From the NCBI RefSeq assembly GCF_025567525.1, contig NZ_JAOQJY010000007.1, positions 90,629 to 154,628 on the forward strand: a stretch of DNA of 64,000 nt. The letters run 5' to 3'. Made by a program: the position numbers and the translations under genes. This document shows, piece by piece, positions 25,548 through 34,220 of the stretch. The DNA is from Gallintestinimicrobium propionicum (GTDB lineage Bacteria > Bacillota > Clostridia > Lachnospirales > Lachnospiraceae). Position 1 is the stretch's first letter. Each line of letters begins with the position of its first letter. The notes below the pieces were generated by a model, which worked only from the letters and a program-made list of their open reading frames with translations, ran no database searches and was not told the DNA's origin.

Positions 25548-26279
25548 ATGATCAAAAAATGGACCGATCGGGATGCCGTCGTCTGGCTGTCAGATGAAAA
25601 AAAAGAGATCGAGCGCCTGAAAGCTGCCGGGCAGTGCTGTGTGTATGTGATAACAGAGCAGAACCGGGATAAAGCTTCGCCGAAGACGCGGTGGTGCCTG
25701 GAGCTGGATAGTGGGCAGGACGACCTGGATGCACAGTGGCTCTACCGCGTGTGGCAGCGGCACGAAGGGATTGCGTGGGAAATTGCACGGACAAAACGTT
25801 TGATACTGCGGGAAATGACGGAGGCAGATCTGGACGCATTATATGAAATACAGTCGGGAGAAGACGATTCGCCGTTTCTGGAACCGCTGTTTGAGGACCG
25901 GGACAGGCAGCTTGCGCAGATTCGGGATGAAATCCGGTACCAGTACGGATTTTATGAATTTGGTATCTGGATAGTCGAGCTGGCAGAAAGCCATACCGTA
26001 ATCGGCCGCGCCGGACTGCAGCTTAGAGACGGTTATGGAGAGCCGGAGCTTGGTTTCGTAATTGCGCCTGCGTACCGCGGACATGGTTATGCGCGGGAAG
26101 CGTGTGAAGCCGTGCTGCAGGTTGCCAGGGAAGAGCTGTTTTTTGAGACAATCCGGGCAGTTGTGCACCGGGACAATGAAAAATCCCTCAGGTTGTGCAA
26201 AAAGCTTGGTTTTATAGTGGATAACAAGGCGGAAAAAGATGAGAACCCGTGGATATTTTTGAGAAAAAGTTTAAAATAG
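25548..26279 (+). CDS. GNAT family N-acetyltransferase
   Basis: A 243-residue protein whose C-terminal part (about 82-240) is a RimJ/RimL-type acetyltransferase: it starts TKRLILREMTEADLDAL, has the acetyl-CoA loop APAYRGHGYAREAC (about 180-193) and ends ENEKSLRLCKKLGF-like (DNEKSLRLCKKLGF). The first 80 residues are an added N-terminal region (DAVVWLSDEKKEIERLK and onward) without a clear family match. I chose the ATG at 25548, since the reading frame further upstream runs inside the divergent cyclophilin gene. The acceptor could be a protein N-terminus or a small amine; it cannot be told from sequence. Confidence 0.82.
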   Translation: MIKKWTDRDAVVWLSDEKKEIERLKAAGQCCVYVITEQNRDKASPKTRWCLELDSGQDDLDAQWLYRVWQRHEGIAWEIARTKRLILREMTEADLDALYEIQSGEDDSPFLEPLFEDRDRQLAQIRDEIRYQYGFYEFGIWIVELAESHTVIGRAGLQLRDGYGEPELGFVIAPAYRGHGYAREACEAVLQVAREELFFETIRAVVHRDNEKSLRLCKKLGFIVDNKAEKDENPWIFLRKSLK

Positions 26280-26351
26280 AGACAATCTGTAGCGAACGGA
26301 CGATGCAGAGGATCAGACGGCGGATGGCAGTCCAAAGGAAAGAGGAACATC

Positions 26352-28304
26352 ATGATACAGAAAGAGAAGCTGGTGCAGTTTTACTTCTCCCAGTATAGAG
26401 ACAGCGCGATGGCGCTGAAAAAGAAAAACAATGACGGAAAAAAGACGTATGAGCAGCGGATCGGGCGTCTGATTACAGAAATGCAGCGCACGAAAACCGG
26501 AAAGCTGACGCAGCCGCATCTGGAGGAATATCACAGACAGATCCGGAATATGGCGTATTATGCGTTAAAACAGAAAAATCAGTATGCAATCATGCAGATC
26601 AGAGATATTCTAATGCCGGAGCTGGTGCGGCTGGATATCGGTACGCTGCGGGAAGAAGAGCAGGAGCTGGTGACGAGCCGGCTGCTGGAATATTTAAGAA
26701 CCGAGCGTCCGGGCGAAATCTGCCAGCATCCGATGCGCAGCATTCTGAAAAATTTTGCAGAAAACGGAATCCGTTCCCAGATCATTGATATGGTTCCGAC
26801 GCGGCCGGAAATGGAATTCCCGCGCGCGCTGGAAATGAAGCGGCATTTCATTTTGCATGTAGGACCGACAAATTGCGGTAAAACCTATCAGGCGCTGCAG
26901 CGTCTGCGCACGGCGTACAAGGGCATTTATTTGGGCCCGCTGCGTCTGCTGGCGCTGGAGGTTTACGAAAAGATGCGGGAATCTGGTGTCCCCTGTACGA
27001 TGCTGACGGGCGAAGAGCGGATTTATGAGGAAAACAGCAGAGTGATTTCCTCGACGGTGGAAATGCTTGACATCGATCAGGTTTATGATGTGGCAGTCAT
27101 CGATGAGGCGCAGATGATCGCAGATTCCGACCGCGGACATTCCTGGACACGTGGGATTCTCGGCATTCAGTGCCCGGAAATCCATATCTGTATGAGCCCC
27201 GCGGCACAGAAGGTGGTGACACATCTTATTGAGCTGTGCGGTGATACCTTTGAAATCCGCAGTTATGAGCGGAAAACCGCGCTGGTCTGCGAAGAAGAGC
27301 CGTTTGATTTTCCGGATGATGTAAGAGCAGGAGACGCACTGATCGTCTTTACCAAGCGGGCAGTACTGGATATTGCCGGAAGACTGGAACGACAGGGGAT
27401 TCGGACGAGTGTGATCTACGGCAGTCTGCCGCCGGAAATCCGCAGACGCCAGATCCGGATGTTTTCAGCCGGGGAGACACGAGTGGTCGTTTCCACAGAT
27501 GCGATTGGAATGGGACTCAATTTACCTGTGCGGCGGATCGTTTTTGTGCAAACAGAGAAGTTTGACGGAAAAGAAACAAGACCGCTGAAAACAGAGGAAA
27601 TCCGGCAGATCGCCGGGCGCGCGGGACGGTTCGGGCTTTATGATACGGGCTATATCAATGCGGTCGGCAAGGAAGCGCTTTCCTATATCCGGGAACACGC
27701 GGCGATGCAGGAGGACGAAGTAGAGCATGTGACACTCGGCTTTCCTCAAGTGCTTCTGGATATGGCGGAGCCTCTGGATACCGTGCTGAAAATCTGGAAA
27801 TCGGTGGAGACACCTGCTCCCTTTGAAAAGATCAGTATCGAGGAAATGCTTTTTCTGTACGAAAAAGCATATAAAGAACGCAAGGAGATCGACGGCTTCG
27901 AGGACAAGCATCTGCTGTACCGTATGCTGACCTGTTCGATCGATATTAAAAATCGAGATATCGTTGCATTGTGGTTGTATTACTGCAAAACCTACACGGC
28001 GGATGTGGCGCTGCACTTCCCGGCACTGATGATGTGCACGGATGCGGGGCTGGTGCGCTATGAGACATTTTATAAGATGCTGGATCTGTATTATCAGTTT
28101 TCGACGAGACTGGGGAAAAATATCGACGCCGACCGGCTGGTGCGGGAGCGGGAAAAGACCGAAGAGACGATAATGCGTTATCTGGCGAAGAATAAAAAGG
28201 ATTATATCGGAAAATGTCGCTACTGCGGCGCGCCGCTGCCGGTTGGAAGCACATTTATGGTGTGTGACAGATGCTACCGGGAGACGAGGCGCCGCCGGGG
28301 ATAG
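26352..28304 (+). CDS. Suv3-like DExH RNA helicase with C-terminal zinc ribbon
   Basis: A 650-residue superfamily 2 helicase. A helical N-terminal region (about 1-160) precedes Walker A GPTNCGKT (about 171-178), then VIDEAQM (about 252), SSTVEM and the C-terminal RecA domain with VSTDAIGMGLNLP and the arginine-finger motif QIAGRAGRFG (about 418-427). The GPTNCGKT/DEAQ combination is the pattern of the mitochondrial degradosome helicase Suv3 rather than of DEAD-box proteins. The C-terminus adds a four-cysteine ribbon (CRYC near residue 621 and CDRC near 639). An RNA-unwinding role in RNA decay is inferred by family. The ATG follows AAAGAGGAAC. It stands 70 bases after the GNAT gene. Confidence 0.85.
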   Translation: MIQKEKLVQFYFSQYRDSAMALKKKNNDGKKTYEQRIGRLITEMQRTKTGKLTQPHLEEYHRQIRNMAYYALKQKNQYAIMQIRDILMPELVRLDIGTLREEEQELVTSRLLEYLRTERPGEICQHPMRSILKNFAENGIRSQIIDMVPTRPEMEFPRALEMKRHFILHVGPTNCGKTYQALQRLRTAYKGIYLGPLRLLALEVYEKMRESGVPCTMLTGEERIYEENSRVISSTVEMLDIDQVYDVAVIDEAQMIADSDRGHSWTRGILGIQCPEIHICMSPAAQKVVTHLIELCGDTFEIRSYERKTALVCEEEPFDFPDDVRAGDALIVFTKRAVLDIAGRLERQGIRTSVIYGSLPPEIRRRQIRMFSAGETRVVVSTDAIGMGLNLPVRRIVFVQTEKFDGKETRPLKTEEIRQIAGRAGRFGLYDTGYINAVGKEALSYIREHAAMQEDEVEHVTLGFPQVLLDMAEPLDTVLKIWKSVETPAPFEKISIEEMLFLYEKAYKERKEIDGFEDKHLLYRMLTCSIDIKNRDIVALWLYYCKTYTADVALHFPALMMCTDAGLVRYETFYKMLDLYYQFSTRLGKNIDADRLVREREKTEETIMRYLAKNKKDYIGKCRYCGAPLPVGSTFMVCDRCYRETRRRRG

Positions 28305-28358
28305 TACAGCGTGGGGCAGACTTGCCTGAGAATTCACTGATTTTTCACAATTTTCTAC

Positions 28359-28386
28359 TTGCCATATATGCAATGGGTGTTATAAT
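28359..28386 (+). promoter_or_regulatory. Promoter of the bL25 gene
   Basis: TTGCCA (28359-28364) and TATAAT (28381-28386) are spaced by 16 bases. The leader before the ATG at 28474 is about 80 bases and could carry a regulatory structure. Confidence 0.7.
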
Positions 28387-28473
28387 GCATTTGTAACAAA
28401 GAAGTGGATACTTAACCAGACCCGCATAGATGACCAGGTTCGCTAAGCATTCAGATTTTGGAGGAAAAGATAA

Positions 28474-29100
28474 ATGACTACTTTAAAAGCTGAAACAAGA
28501 GACAAGAACGTAAAAGCAAAGAGACTCAGAAGAGAAGGTTATGTAACTGGTAACGTATTTGGCAGAGAAATTACAGGTTCCATTCCGGTTAAGATCGGAC
28601 AGAGAGAAGTGGAGCGCCTGTTAAAAACCAGCAATAAAGGCAGCCAGCTGATGCTGGAAGTAGATGGCAAGACCTACGACGTGCTGATCAAGGAAATTGA
28701 TTATGATGCCATGAAGAATCAGGTAACGGAGATTGATTTTCAGGCACTGGTAAGCAACGAAAAGGTACATTCCGTAGCAGAAGTAGTTTTGCTGAATCAT
28801 GAGAAAGTGCTGGATGGAATCCTGCAGCAGAAGCTGGAAGAGATTTCCTACAAGGCATTGCCTGCAGCACTGGTAGACAGAGTAGAGATCGACGTAGAGT
28901 CGATGAAGATTGGTGATGCAGTTCTGGTAAAGGATCTTGCGATCGCATCCAATCCGGATATTGACCTGATGACAGATCCGGAAGCAGTTGTTGTCACGGT
29001 TACAAGAGCCCACAATGCTCCTGAAGAAGAAACAGAGGAAACAGATGCAGATGCAGCAGCAGATACCAAAAAGGATGCTGCAAAGAAAGAAGAAAAGTAA
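28474..29100 (+). CDS. rplY: 50S ribosomal protein bL25 (CTC form)
   Basis: A 208-residue protein of the long bL25/CTC type that binds 5S rRNA. The N-terminal L25 domain (about 1-92) includes RLRREGYVTGNVFG and KGSQLMLEVDGKTYDVLIKE. The TL5-like C-terminal domain (about 98-185) includes PDIDLMTDPEAVVVTV. The tail is acidic then lysine-rich (EEETEETDADAA...KKEEK), common in the longer CTC proteins that also respond to stress. A GGAGG site precedes the ATG. A consensus promoter lies upstream and a strong terminator downstream, so it is monocistronic. Confidence 0.93.
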   Translation: MTTLKAETRDKNVKAKRLRREGYVTGNVFGREITGSIPVKIGQREVERLLKTSNKGSQLMLEVDGKTYDVLIKEIDYDAMKNQVTEIDFQALVSNEKVHSVAEVVLLNHEKVLDGILQQKLEEISYKALPAALVDRVEIDVESMKIGDAVLVKDLAIASNPDIDLMTDPEAVVVTVTRAHNAPEEETEETDADAAADTKKDAAKKEEK

Positions 29101-29125
29101 TACAGATAAGCTGTAAAAGAAAAAA

Positions 29126-29156
29126 GGGCGTCTCCTTAGTGGAGACGTCCTTTTTT
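29126..29156 (+). terminator. Terminator after rplY
   Basis: GGGCGTCTCC and GGAGACGTCC form a ten-base stem with a five-base loop, followed by six T. Confidence 0.9.
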
Positions 29157-29195
29157 CTCTATATGATAAAAACTTTTTACATGATATAATGAGCA

Positions 29196-29496
29196 CACAA
29201 GAAAAACAAACGACGCCGAAGGCGGCATTTGTTTTTCTTGTGCCATTAGAGAACGAGCAGCCTGCGTAGCAGGCGATAAAGCGCGTCAGCACGGGCTCGT
29301 GATGTAATGAGCGCAAGAGAGCGGGAACAGGCGAAGCCTGCTCATCGCGAACGGCGAATGCTGATCATGAACTTTAGGATCGTGGGAGTGCGCAGCACGG
29401 AATAATTCGTAGACATCAAGGTCACATCATCCTGTAAGAGAAGTTTTTTGTTTTATTCATGACAATAGAATGTTCGCGGAGCGTGCATTCTATTGT
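29196..29496. repeat. Repeat-rich spacer with several palindromes
   Basis: In order: a perfect 15-bp inverted repeat CACAAGAAAAACAAA (29196-29210 with 29228-29242) enclosing CGCC-GAA-GGCG; CCTGC-GTA-GCAGG near 29260; CAGGC-GAA-GCCTG near 29327-29343; the second copy of the 41-bp dispersed repeat (29382-29422); and a copy of the ACAATAGAATGC palindrome (29462-29496) with a GGA loop. No gene is credible here. Confidence 0.75.
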
Positions 29497-29510
29497 TGGG
29501 GGGATACAAT

Positions 29511-30503
29511 ATGCCTAAATCATCAAATCAGAAATTGAAGCTGATATACCTTATGAAAATTTTACTGGAACGGACGGATGAAACGCACAGTATTACCATG
29601 CCGGAGATTATTGATGCGCTGGCAGCTTATGATATCAGTGCGGAACGCAAAAGCTTATATAATGATATTGAAAACTTAAGAGTGTATGGTCTGGACGTTA
29701 TAGGAACCCAGGAAGATCGAACGTATTCATACCATATAGGGAACAGGCAGTTTGAGCTTGCAGAATTAAAATTATTGGTGGATTCTGTGCAGTCAGCGAA
29801 ATTTATCACGGCCAAGAAGTCAAATGAGCTTATAAAAAAGATAGAGGGGTTTGCCAGTAAATACGAAGCATCACAGCTGCAAAGACAGGTATTTGTAGCC
29901 GGTCGTGTAAAGACGATGAATGAAAGCATTTATTACAATGTTGACAGGATACATGCTGCAATAGCGGAAAATTCGAGGATAACATTCCAGTATTTTCAAT
30001 GGAATGTGGATAAGAAGATGGAACTGCGCCATGATGGAGCGCTTTATGAGGTCAGCCCCTGGTCCTTATCCTGGGATGATGAAAACTATTACCTAATTGC
30101 GTATGACAGTAATGAAAAGATCATCAAACATTTTCGTGTAGATAAAATGCTTCATATCAAGTCCAATGGAAAAGGAAGAGAGGGAAGGCAGGTATTTAAG
30201 TCTTTTGATATGGCTGCATATGCCAGAAAAATGTTTGGCATGTATGGAGGCAAAGAAGAATGGGTAAGAATTGAGTGTGACAATTCATTTGCAGGGGTAA
30301 TGATAGACCGTTTTGGAAAAGAGGTATCTATGATCAGATTGGATGACAAACGCTTCGCAGTTAATGTGGAGGTAGCAGTCAGCAGGCAGTTCTTGGCATG
30401 GATCATAGGTCTCGGAGAGGGAGTAAAACTTGTCGGACCGGATAATGTGGTGGAAATGATGAATGCGGAAATTGACAGATTGATAAAACAATACAAGAAA
30501 TAA
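29511..30503 (+). CDS. WYL domain transcriptional regulator
   Basis: A 330-residue cytosolic regulator. An N-terminal winged helix (about 5-70; ITMPEIIDALAAYDISAERKSLYNDIENL) resembles DeoR-type domains, and the WYL ligand-sensing domain (about 135-210) shows ITFQYFQWNVDKK and VSPWSLSWDDENYYLIAYD, followed by the WCX C-terminal extension. WYL proteins bind nucleic acid or nucleotides and control stress or defence genes. I chose the ATG at 29511 after the purine-rich GGGGGGA site. It lies upstream of the two-kinase signalling island and has its own terminator. Confidence 0.88.
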   Translation: MPKSSNQKLKLIYLMKILLERTDETHSITMPEIIDALAAYDISAERKSLYNDIENLRVYGLDVIGTQEDRTYSYHIGNRQFELAELKLLVDSVQSAKFITAKKSNELIKKIEGFASKYEASQLQRQVFVAGRVKTMNESIYYNVDRIHAAIAENSRITFQYFQWNVDKKMELRHDGALYEVSPWSLSWDDENYYLIAYDSNEKIIKHFRVDKMLHIKSNGKGREGRQVFKSFDMAAYARKMFGMYGGKEEWVRIECDNSFAGVMIDRFGKEVSMIRLDDKRFAVNVEVAVSRQFLAWIIGLGEGVKLVGPDNVVEMMNAEIDRLIKQYKK

Positions 30504-30557
30504 GAACATAAATTCGATATACAAGGTGTGTTTATGGGACACCTTAGTTTTTATAAT

Positions 30558-30599
30558 AAGAATCAGATAAGAGATAAACTCTTACTGGTTCTTATTTTT
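30558..30599 (+). terminator. Terminator after the WYL regulator gene
   Basis: AAGAATCAG-TAAGAG pairs with CTCTTA-CTGGTTCTT with one bulged A and ends in five T. Confidence 0.75.
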
Positions 30600-30909
30600 G
30601 CAGCAGGCGAGGTGATAGAGTGGCAAGGTTATGGTATTGGATCAGAAAGAGAATATACATATAGTAGAAGATTTGGTTGGATGAAAAAAAATCAATCGTA
30701 AATTTTTACGATTGATTTTTTATAAAAGAAATCCGGACAGTGGTGAGCAGGAAACCGTGATGTCAATGCTGCTTGGACCTCGAAAGCAGGAGAACAGTTC
30801 GATGTAGATATCGGCTGTTCTTTTTGCTTTTAGGCGTTAAAACGGTAATGTTTTCTTGTGTGCAGTAGAGCACTATAGTATAATAAAATCAGGTTTTTGT
30901 ATACATGTA
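30600..30909. other. Spacer with two further terminator-like hairpins
   Basis: The stretch holds AAATCAATCGTAAA/TTTACGATTGATTT (about 30687-30720) followed by T, and AGAACAG..CGAT/ATCG..CTGTTCT (30791-30821) followed by T. Two terminators in a row within 310 bases suggest an unannotated short transcript or remnants of lost genes. No open frame is convincing. Confidence 0.5.
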
Positions 30910-31161
30910 AAAGCTATAATAAAGAAATATGATCTGATCTTCATGGATATTCAGATGCCTAAAATGGATGGTTATATGATAACCAGGGAAATTCGTACTC
31001 TGAAGAATAATAAGAAAGCCAATATTCCAATCGTTGCCATGACCGCAAATGCATTTGAGGAAGACAGGAAAAAGGCTTTTGATGCAGGTATGGATGGACA
31101 TATTGCAAAACCGATTGATATTGAGAAGCTGAGAGCGGCGATTTTACGAATGGGGTTCTGA
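30910..31161 (+). pseudogene. Receiver-domain fragment of a lost sensor kinase or regulator
   Basis: The translation from about 30922 is the C-terminal two thirds of a CheY-like receiver: KYDLIFMDIQMPKMDGY with the phosphoacceptor Asp, PIVAMTANAFEED, and GMDGHIAKPIDIEKL with the conserved Lys. The first strand and the acidic pair (the EDN region) are missing, and no start codon or ribosome site fits. The sequence is closest in style to the receivers of the two hybrid kinases downstream, so it is probably the tail of a third, deleted copy. Confidence 0.7.
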
Positions 31162-31205
31162 ATAGTTATGAAAAATGAAAATATAGAAGCAGGAATGGAA
31201 GGAAA

Positions 31206-32021
31206 ATGAAAGGAAAACGAGTGATTGCAGGCATTCTGCTTGTGGGAATTTTAACAGTTACCCTGGCAGGGTGTAAACATACAGATGTGAGTAAAACAGA
31301 AACAGAAAAGCCGGTCATCACGCTGGGGAGCGACAACTATCCACCATATAATTATCTGAATGAGGATGGTGTACCGACGGGGATTGATGTAGAACTGGCT
31401 ACGGAAGCATTCAAAAGAATGGGATATCAGGTGGACGTTGTCCAGATCAACTGGGAGAAGAAAAAGGAACTGGTAGAGAGCGGAGAGATTGACTGTATTA
31501 TGGGCTGTTTTTCCATGGAAGGGCGCCTTGACGATTACCGCTGGGCAGGACCATACATAGCAAGCCGTCAGGTGGTCGCTGTAAATGAGAACAGTGATAT
31601 TTATAAATTGAGTGATCTGGAAGGAAAAAACCTTGCAGTCCAGTCCACAACCAAACCGGAAGGCATCTTTCTGAACCGGACAGATGAAAGAATCCCAAAA
31701 CTGGAAAATCTGATTAGTCTTGCACACTGGGAGTTGATCTATACCTTTCTGGGGAAAGGATATGTAGACGCGGTTGCCGCACATGAGGAATCGATTGTCC
31801 AGTATATGGGGGATTATAACACAAGCTTCCGCATCCTGGAAGAACCGCTGATGATCACCGGAATAGGTGTTGCTTTCGCAAAAGAGGATGACAGAGGAAT
31901 CTGTGAGCAGATGGATCAGACACTGGAAGAAATGCGTCAGGATGGCACATCCCTGAAAATCATCGGAAAATATCTGGATGATCCGGAAAAGTATCTGGAG
32001 GTGGATGATCTTGGATATTAA
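31206..32021 (+). CDS. Periplasmic-binding lipoprotein (SBP_bac_3 family)
   Basis: A 271-residue lipoprotein: signal and lipobox LAGC with Cys23, then an amino-acid-type binding domain (about 42-265). Family features are GSDNYPPYNYLNEDGVPTGIDVELA and the hinge segment LEGKNLAVQSTTKPEG. No ABC permease or ATPase gene is nearby. The gene overlaps the start of a hybrid histidine kinase by about 17 bases, so the lipoprotein most likely delivers a ligand signal to that kinase's extracellular domain and not to a transporter. The ATG follows GGAAGGAAAA. The ligand is unknown. Confidence 0.87.
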   Translation: MKGKRVIAGILLVGILTVTLAGCKHTDVSKTETEKPVITLGSDNYPPYNYLNEDGVPTGIDVELATEAFKRMGYQVDVVQINWEKKKELVESGEIDCIMGCFSMEGRLDDYRWAGPYIASRQVVAVNENSDIYKLSDLEGKNLAVQSTTKPEGIFLNRTDERIPKLENLISLAHWELIYTFLGKGYVDAVAAHEESIVQYMGDYNTSFRILEEPLMITGIGVAFAKEDDRGICEQMDQTLEEMRQDGTSLKIIGKYLDDPEKYLEVDDLGY

Positions 32022-34173
32022 GAAAATGAAAAAAGAAAAACGAATCCATCTGCTCGGTGGTCTGATTGGAATTTGTGTAGCTGTAGTCGCTCTGTTTTAT
32101 TTTTTCCATGTAGAAAAGGCGGAAGCAGAAGAAAGAATGGTGGAGATTATAAACTATGTAAAAGTGCAGTGTTCCACCTACACCCATTATAATGAATCTT
32201 CGGAATCCAAAAGTCTTCTTCGTGCCATTGAAAGTGCCAGACAGATGAGTACAAATATCGACATGGAAATTGAAAACGGTGGTCAGCTAAGGCGGGAGTT
32301 CCTGAAAGAAAACCTGAAAACTCTCTGGGTGGATGGCATCCTTGTGCTGGATACAGAGGGAAAGACGGACTGTGAATACAGCACGGATGAATCTCTGACC
32401 AATGAGATTACGGCGTATTTGCAAAAAGACATTATCATGGATTTTGCCGGATATGAAGAAAGAAGCTATTCGGAACGGTTTACCAGGGAAGACGGATCTC
32501 GTATTGACATTGCAGCCTGTGCCAGAAAAGATGAGCCAGGTATCGTTGCGATTTATTATTACACCTCTCTTGAATTTACCAGAAATTATACTCTGACAAT
32601 ACAGGGGCTTTTAAAGGGGTATAGTACTCAGAAAGATGGAACGATTATAGTTGCAGACAACGGAATAGTGGTTGCCAGCAATGATGAGAGCTTGTTGGGA
32701 CAGAATACGGCTGACAACGAAGTTGTTCAGGCAATGAAGAGGCATACAGATAGTCAGCACATTTACCATTTGAAGAATGAAGGAATCGGATGCTACGGAA
32801 TCATGCTGAAGCAGAGGGATTATTATATCTATGCGTATCTGCCGGATACGGAAGTATTCCATAACCTTCCATTCGGTGTGATAAGCGTTATTTTCTTTTA
32901 TTTCCTGATGTTCAGTATATTTTGGTTCTGGACATACAGAACCAATCTGGCACACCGGAAACAGGAACAGGAAAAAGACGAAAAATATAAGGCAGAACTT
33001 CTGATAGCTGCAAAAAAGGCAGAGGCTGCCAATGAGGCAAAAACAGAGTTTCTCCAGCGGATGAGCCATGATATCCGGACTCCGATCAATGGAATTCGAG
33101 GCCTGGTCAATATGGCAGACCATTATGCAGATGATATGGAGAGGCAGACGGAATATAGGACAAAGGTGAAAGAGGCATCGAATCTGTTGCTGGAACTGGT
33201 AAATGATGTCCTGGATATGAGTAAGCTGGAGTCAGGTGAAATTGTTCTGGAAGAGATTCCATTTAATCTGAGCAGTATTTCCAGGGAAGTATTTGTTGTG
33301 ATCGAGCAGATGGCGGCAGAACAGAATATCCGGGTTGCGTGGGAGAAAAAAGAAATCACACACCGTGATTTTATTGGAAGTCCGGGATATGTGAAACGGG
33401 TGATGATGAATATTCTGTCGAATGCGGTGAAATATAACAAAGAAAACGGACAGATCTATGTCAGCTGCGTGGAAATCCCGTCCGAACAGCCGGAAATGAC
33501 GACAATGGAATTTGTCTGCCGGGATACCGGAATCGGAATGGCTGAGGAGTTCCAGAAGCATATTTTTGAACCATTTGCACAGGAACATACGGGAAGTCGC
33601 GCAAAGTTTGCCGGAACCGGACTGGGAATGGCTATTTCAAAGAAGCTGGTCGAGGAAATGGGCGGAACCATTACTTTTGAAAGTAAAAAAGGCGTAGGGA
33701 CGACATTTGTGATCCGGGTTCCATTTAAAATAGATCTGGATGCGGATAAACGTGAAGAATCGAAGGATGTATCCGAAAAATCTATAAAGGGGATGCATGT
33801 TCTTCTGGCAGAAGACAATGAGCTGAATATGGAAATCGCTGAATTTTTGCTTCAGAATGAAGGTGCTGAAGTGACCAAAGCATGGAATGGTCAGGAAATT
33901 GTTGAGCTATTCAGAAAAAGTGAATCAGGTGAATTTGATGTCATTCTTATGGACATTATGATGCCGATCATAAATGGTTATGAAGCTGCAAAGAGGATCC
34001 GGTCTTTGGACAGAGAGGATGCAAAAAAAATACCAATCATTGCAATGACAGCAAATGCGTTTACGGAGGACAGAATAAGAGCAAAAGAAGCAGGGATGGA
34101 TGAGCATGTTGCGAAGCCTATTGATGTGGAATTACTGATAAAAGTAATCCATAAATTGGTGAAACATAATTGA
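32005..34173 (+). CDS. Hybrid sensor histidine kinase with C-terminal receiver
   Basis: About 722 residues. TM1 (about 14-34), an extracellular sensor region of roughly 250 residues, TM2 (about 288-308), a short coiled linker, then HisKA with the phosphorylated His in MSHDIRTP (H355), an ATPase domain with NILSNAVKYN and GTGLGMAISKKLVEEMGG, and a receiver with AEDNELN, the acceptor Asp in LMDIMMP (D650) and the Lys in AKPID. I favour the ATG at 32005 (GGAGG just before), overlapping the lipoprotein gene; the ATG at 31978 is also open. The receiver has no output domain, so phosphate must pass to another protein. Confidence 0.93.
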   Translation: MILDIKKMKKEKRIHLLGGLIGICVAVVALFYFFHVEKAEAEERMVEIINYVKVQCSTYTHYNESSESKSLLRAIESARQMSTNIDMEIENGGQLRREFLKENLKTLWVDGILVLDTEGKTDCEYSTDESLTNEITAYLQKDIIMDFAGYEERSYSERFTREDGSRIDIAACARKDEPGIVAIYYYTSLEFTRNYTLTIQGLLKGYSTQKDGTIIVADNGIVVASNDESLLGQNTADNEVVQAMKRHTDSQHIYHLKNEGIGCYGIMLKQRDYYIYAYLPDTEVFHNLPFGVISVIFFYFLMFSIFWFWTYRTNLAHRKQEQEKDEKYKAELLIAAKKAEAANEAKTEFLQRMSHDIRTPINGIRGLVNMADHYADDMERQTEYRTKVKEASNLLLELVNDVLDMSKLESGEIVLEEIPFNLSSISREVFVVIEQMAAEQNIRVAWEKKEITHRDFIGSPGYVKRVMMNILSNAVKYNKENGQIYVSCVEIPSEQPEMTTMEFVCRDTGIGMAEEFQKHIFEPFAQEHTGSRAKFAGTGLGMAISKKLVEEMGGTITFESKKGVGTTFVIRVPFKIDLDADKREESKDVSEKSIKGMHVLLAEDNELNMEIAEFLLQNEGAEVTKAWNGQEIVELFRKSESGEFDVILMDIMMPIINGYEAAKRIRSLDREDAKKIPIIAMTANAFTEDRIRAKEAGMDEHVAKPIDVELLIKVIHKLVKHN

Positions 34174-34220
34174 CACTGTAAAATAGAAAAATACAAAGGA
34201 AACTCAGAGGAGAGCTCATA

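Noticed and set aside
30721..30830. Possible riboswitch before the receiver fragment
   Set aside because: There is a terminator-like hairpin, but the upstream sequence matches no riboswitch consensus that I know and the gene after it is a fragment.
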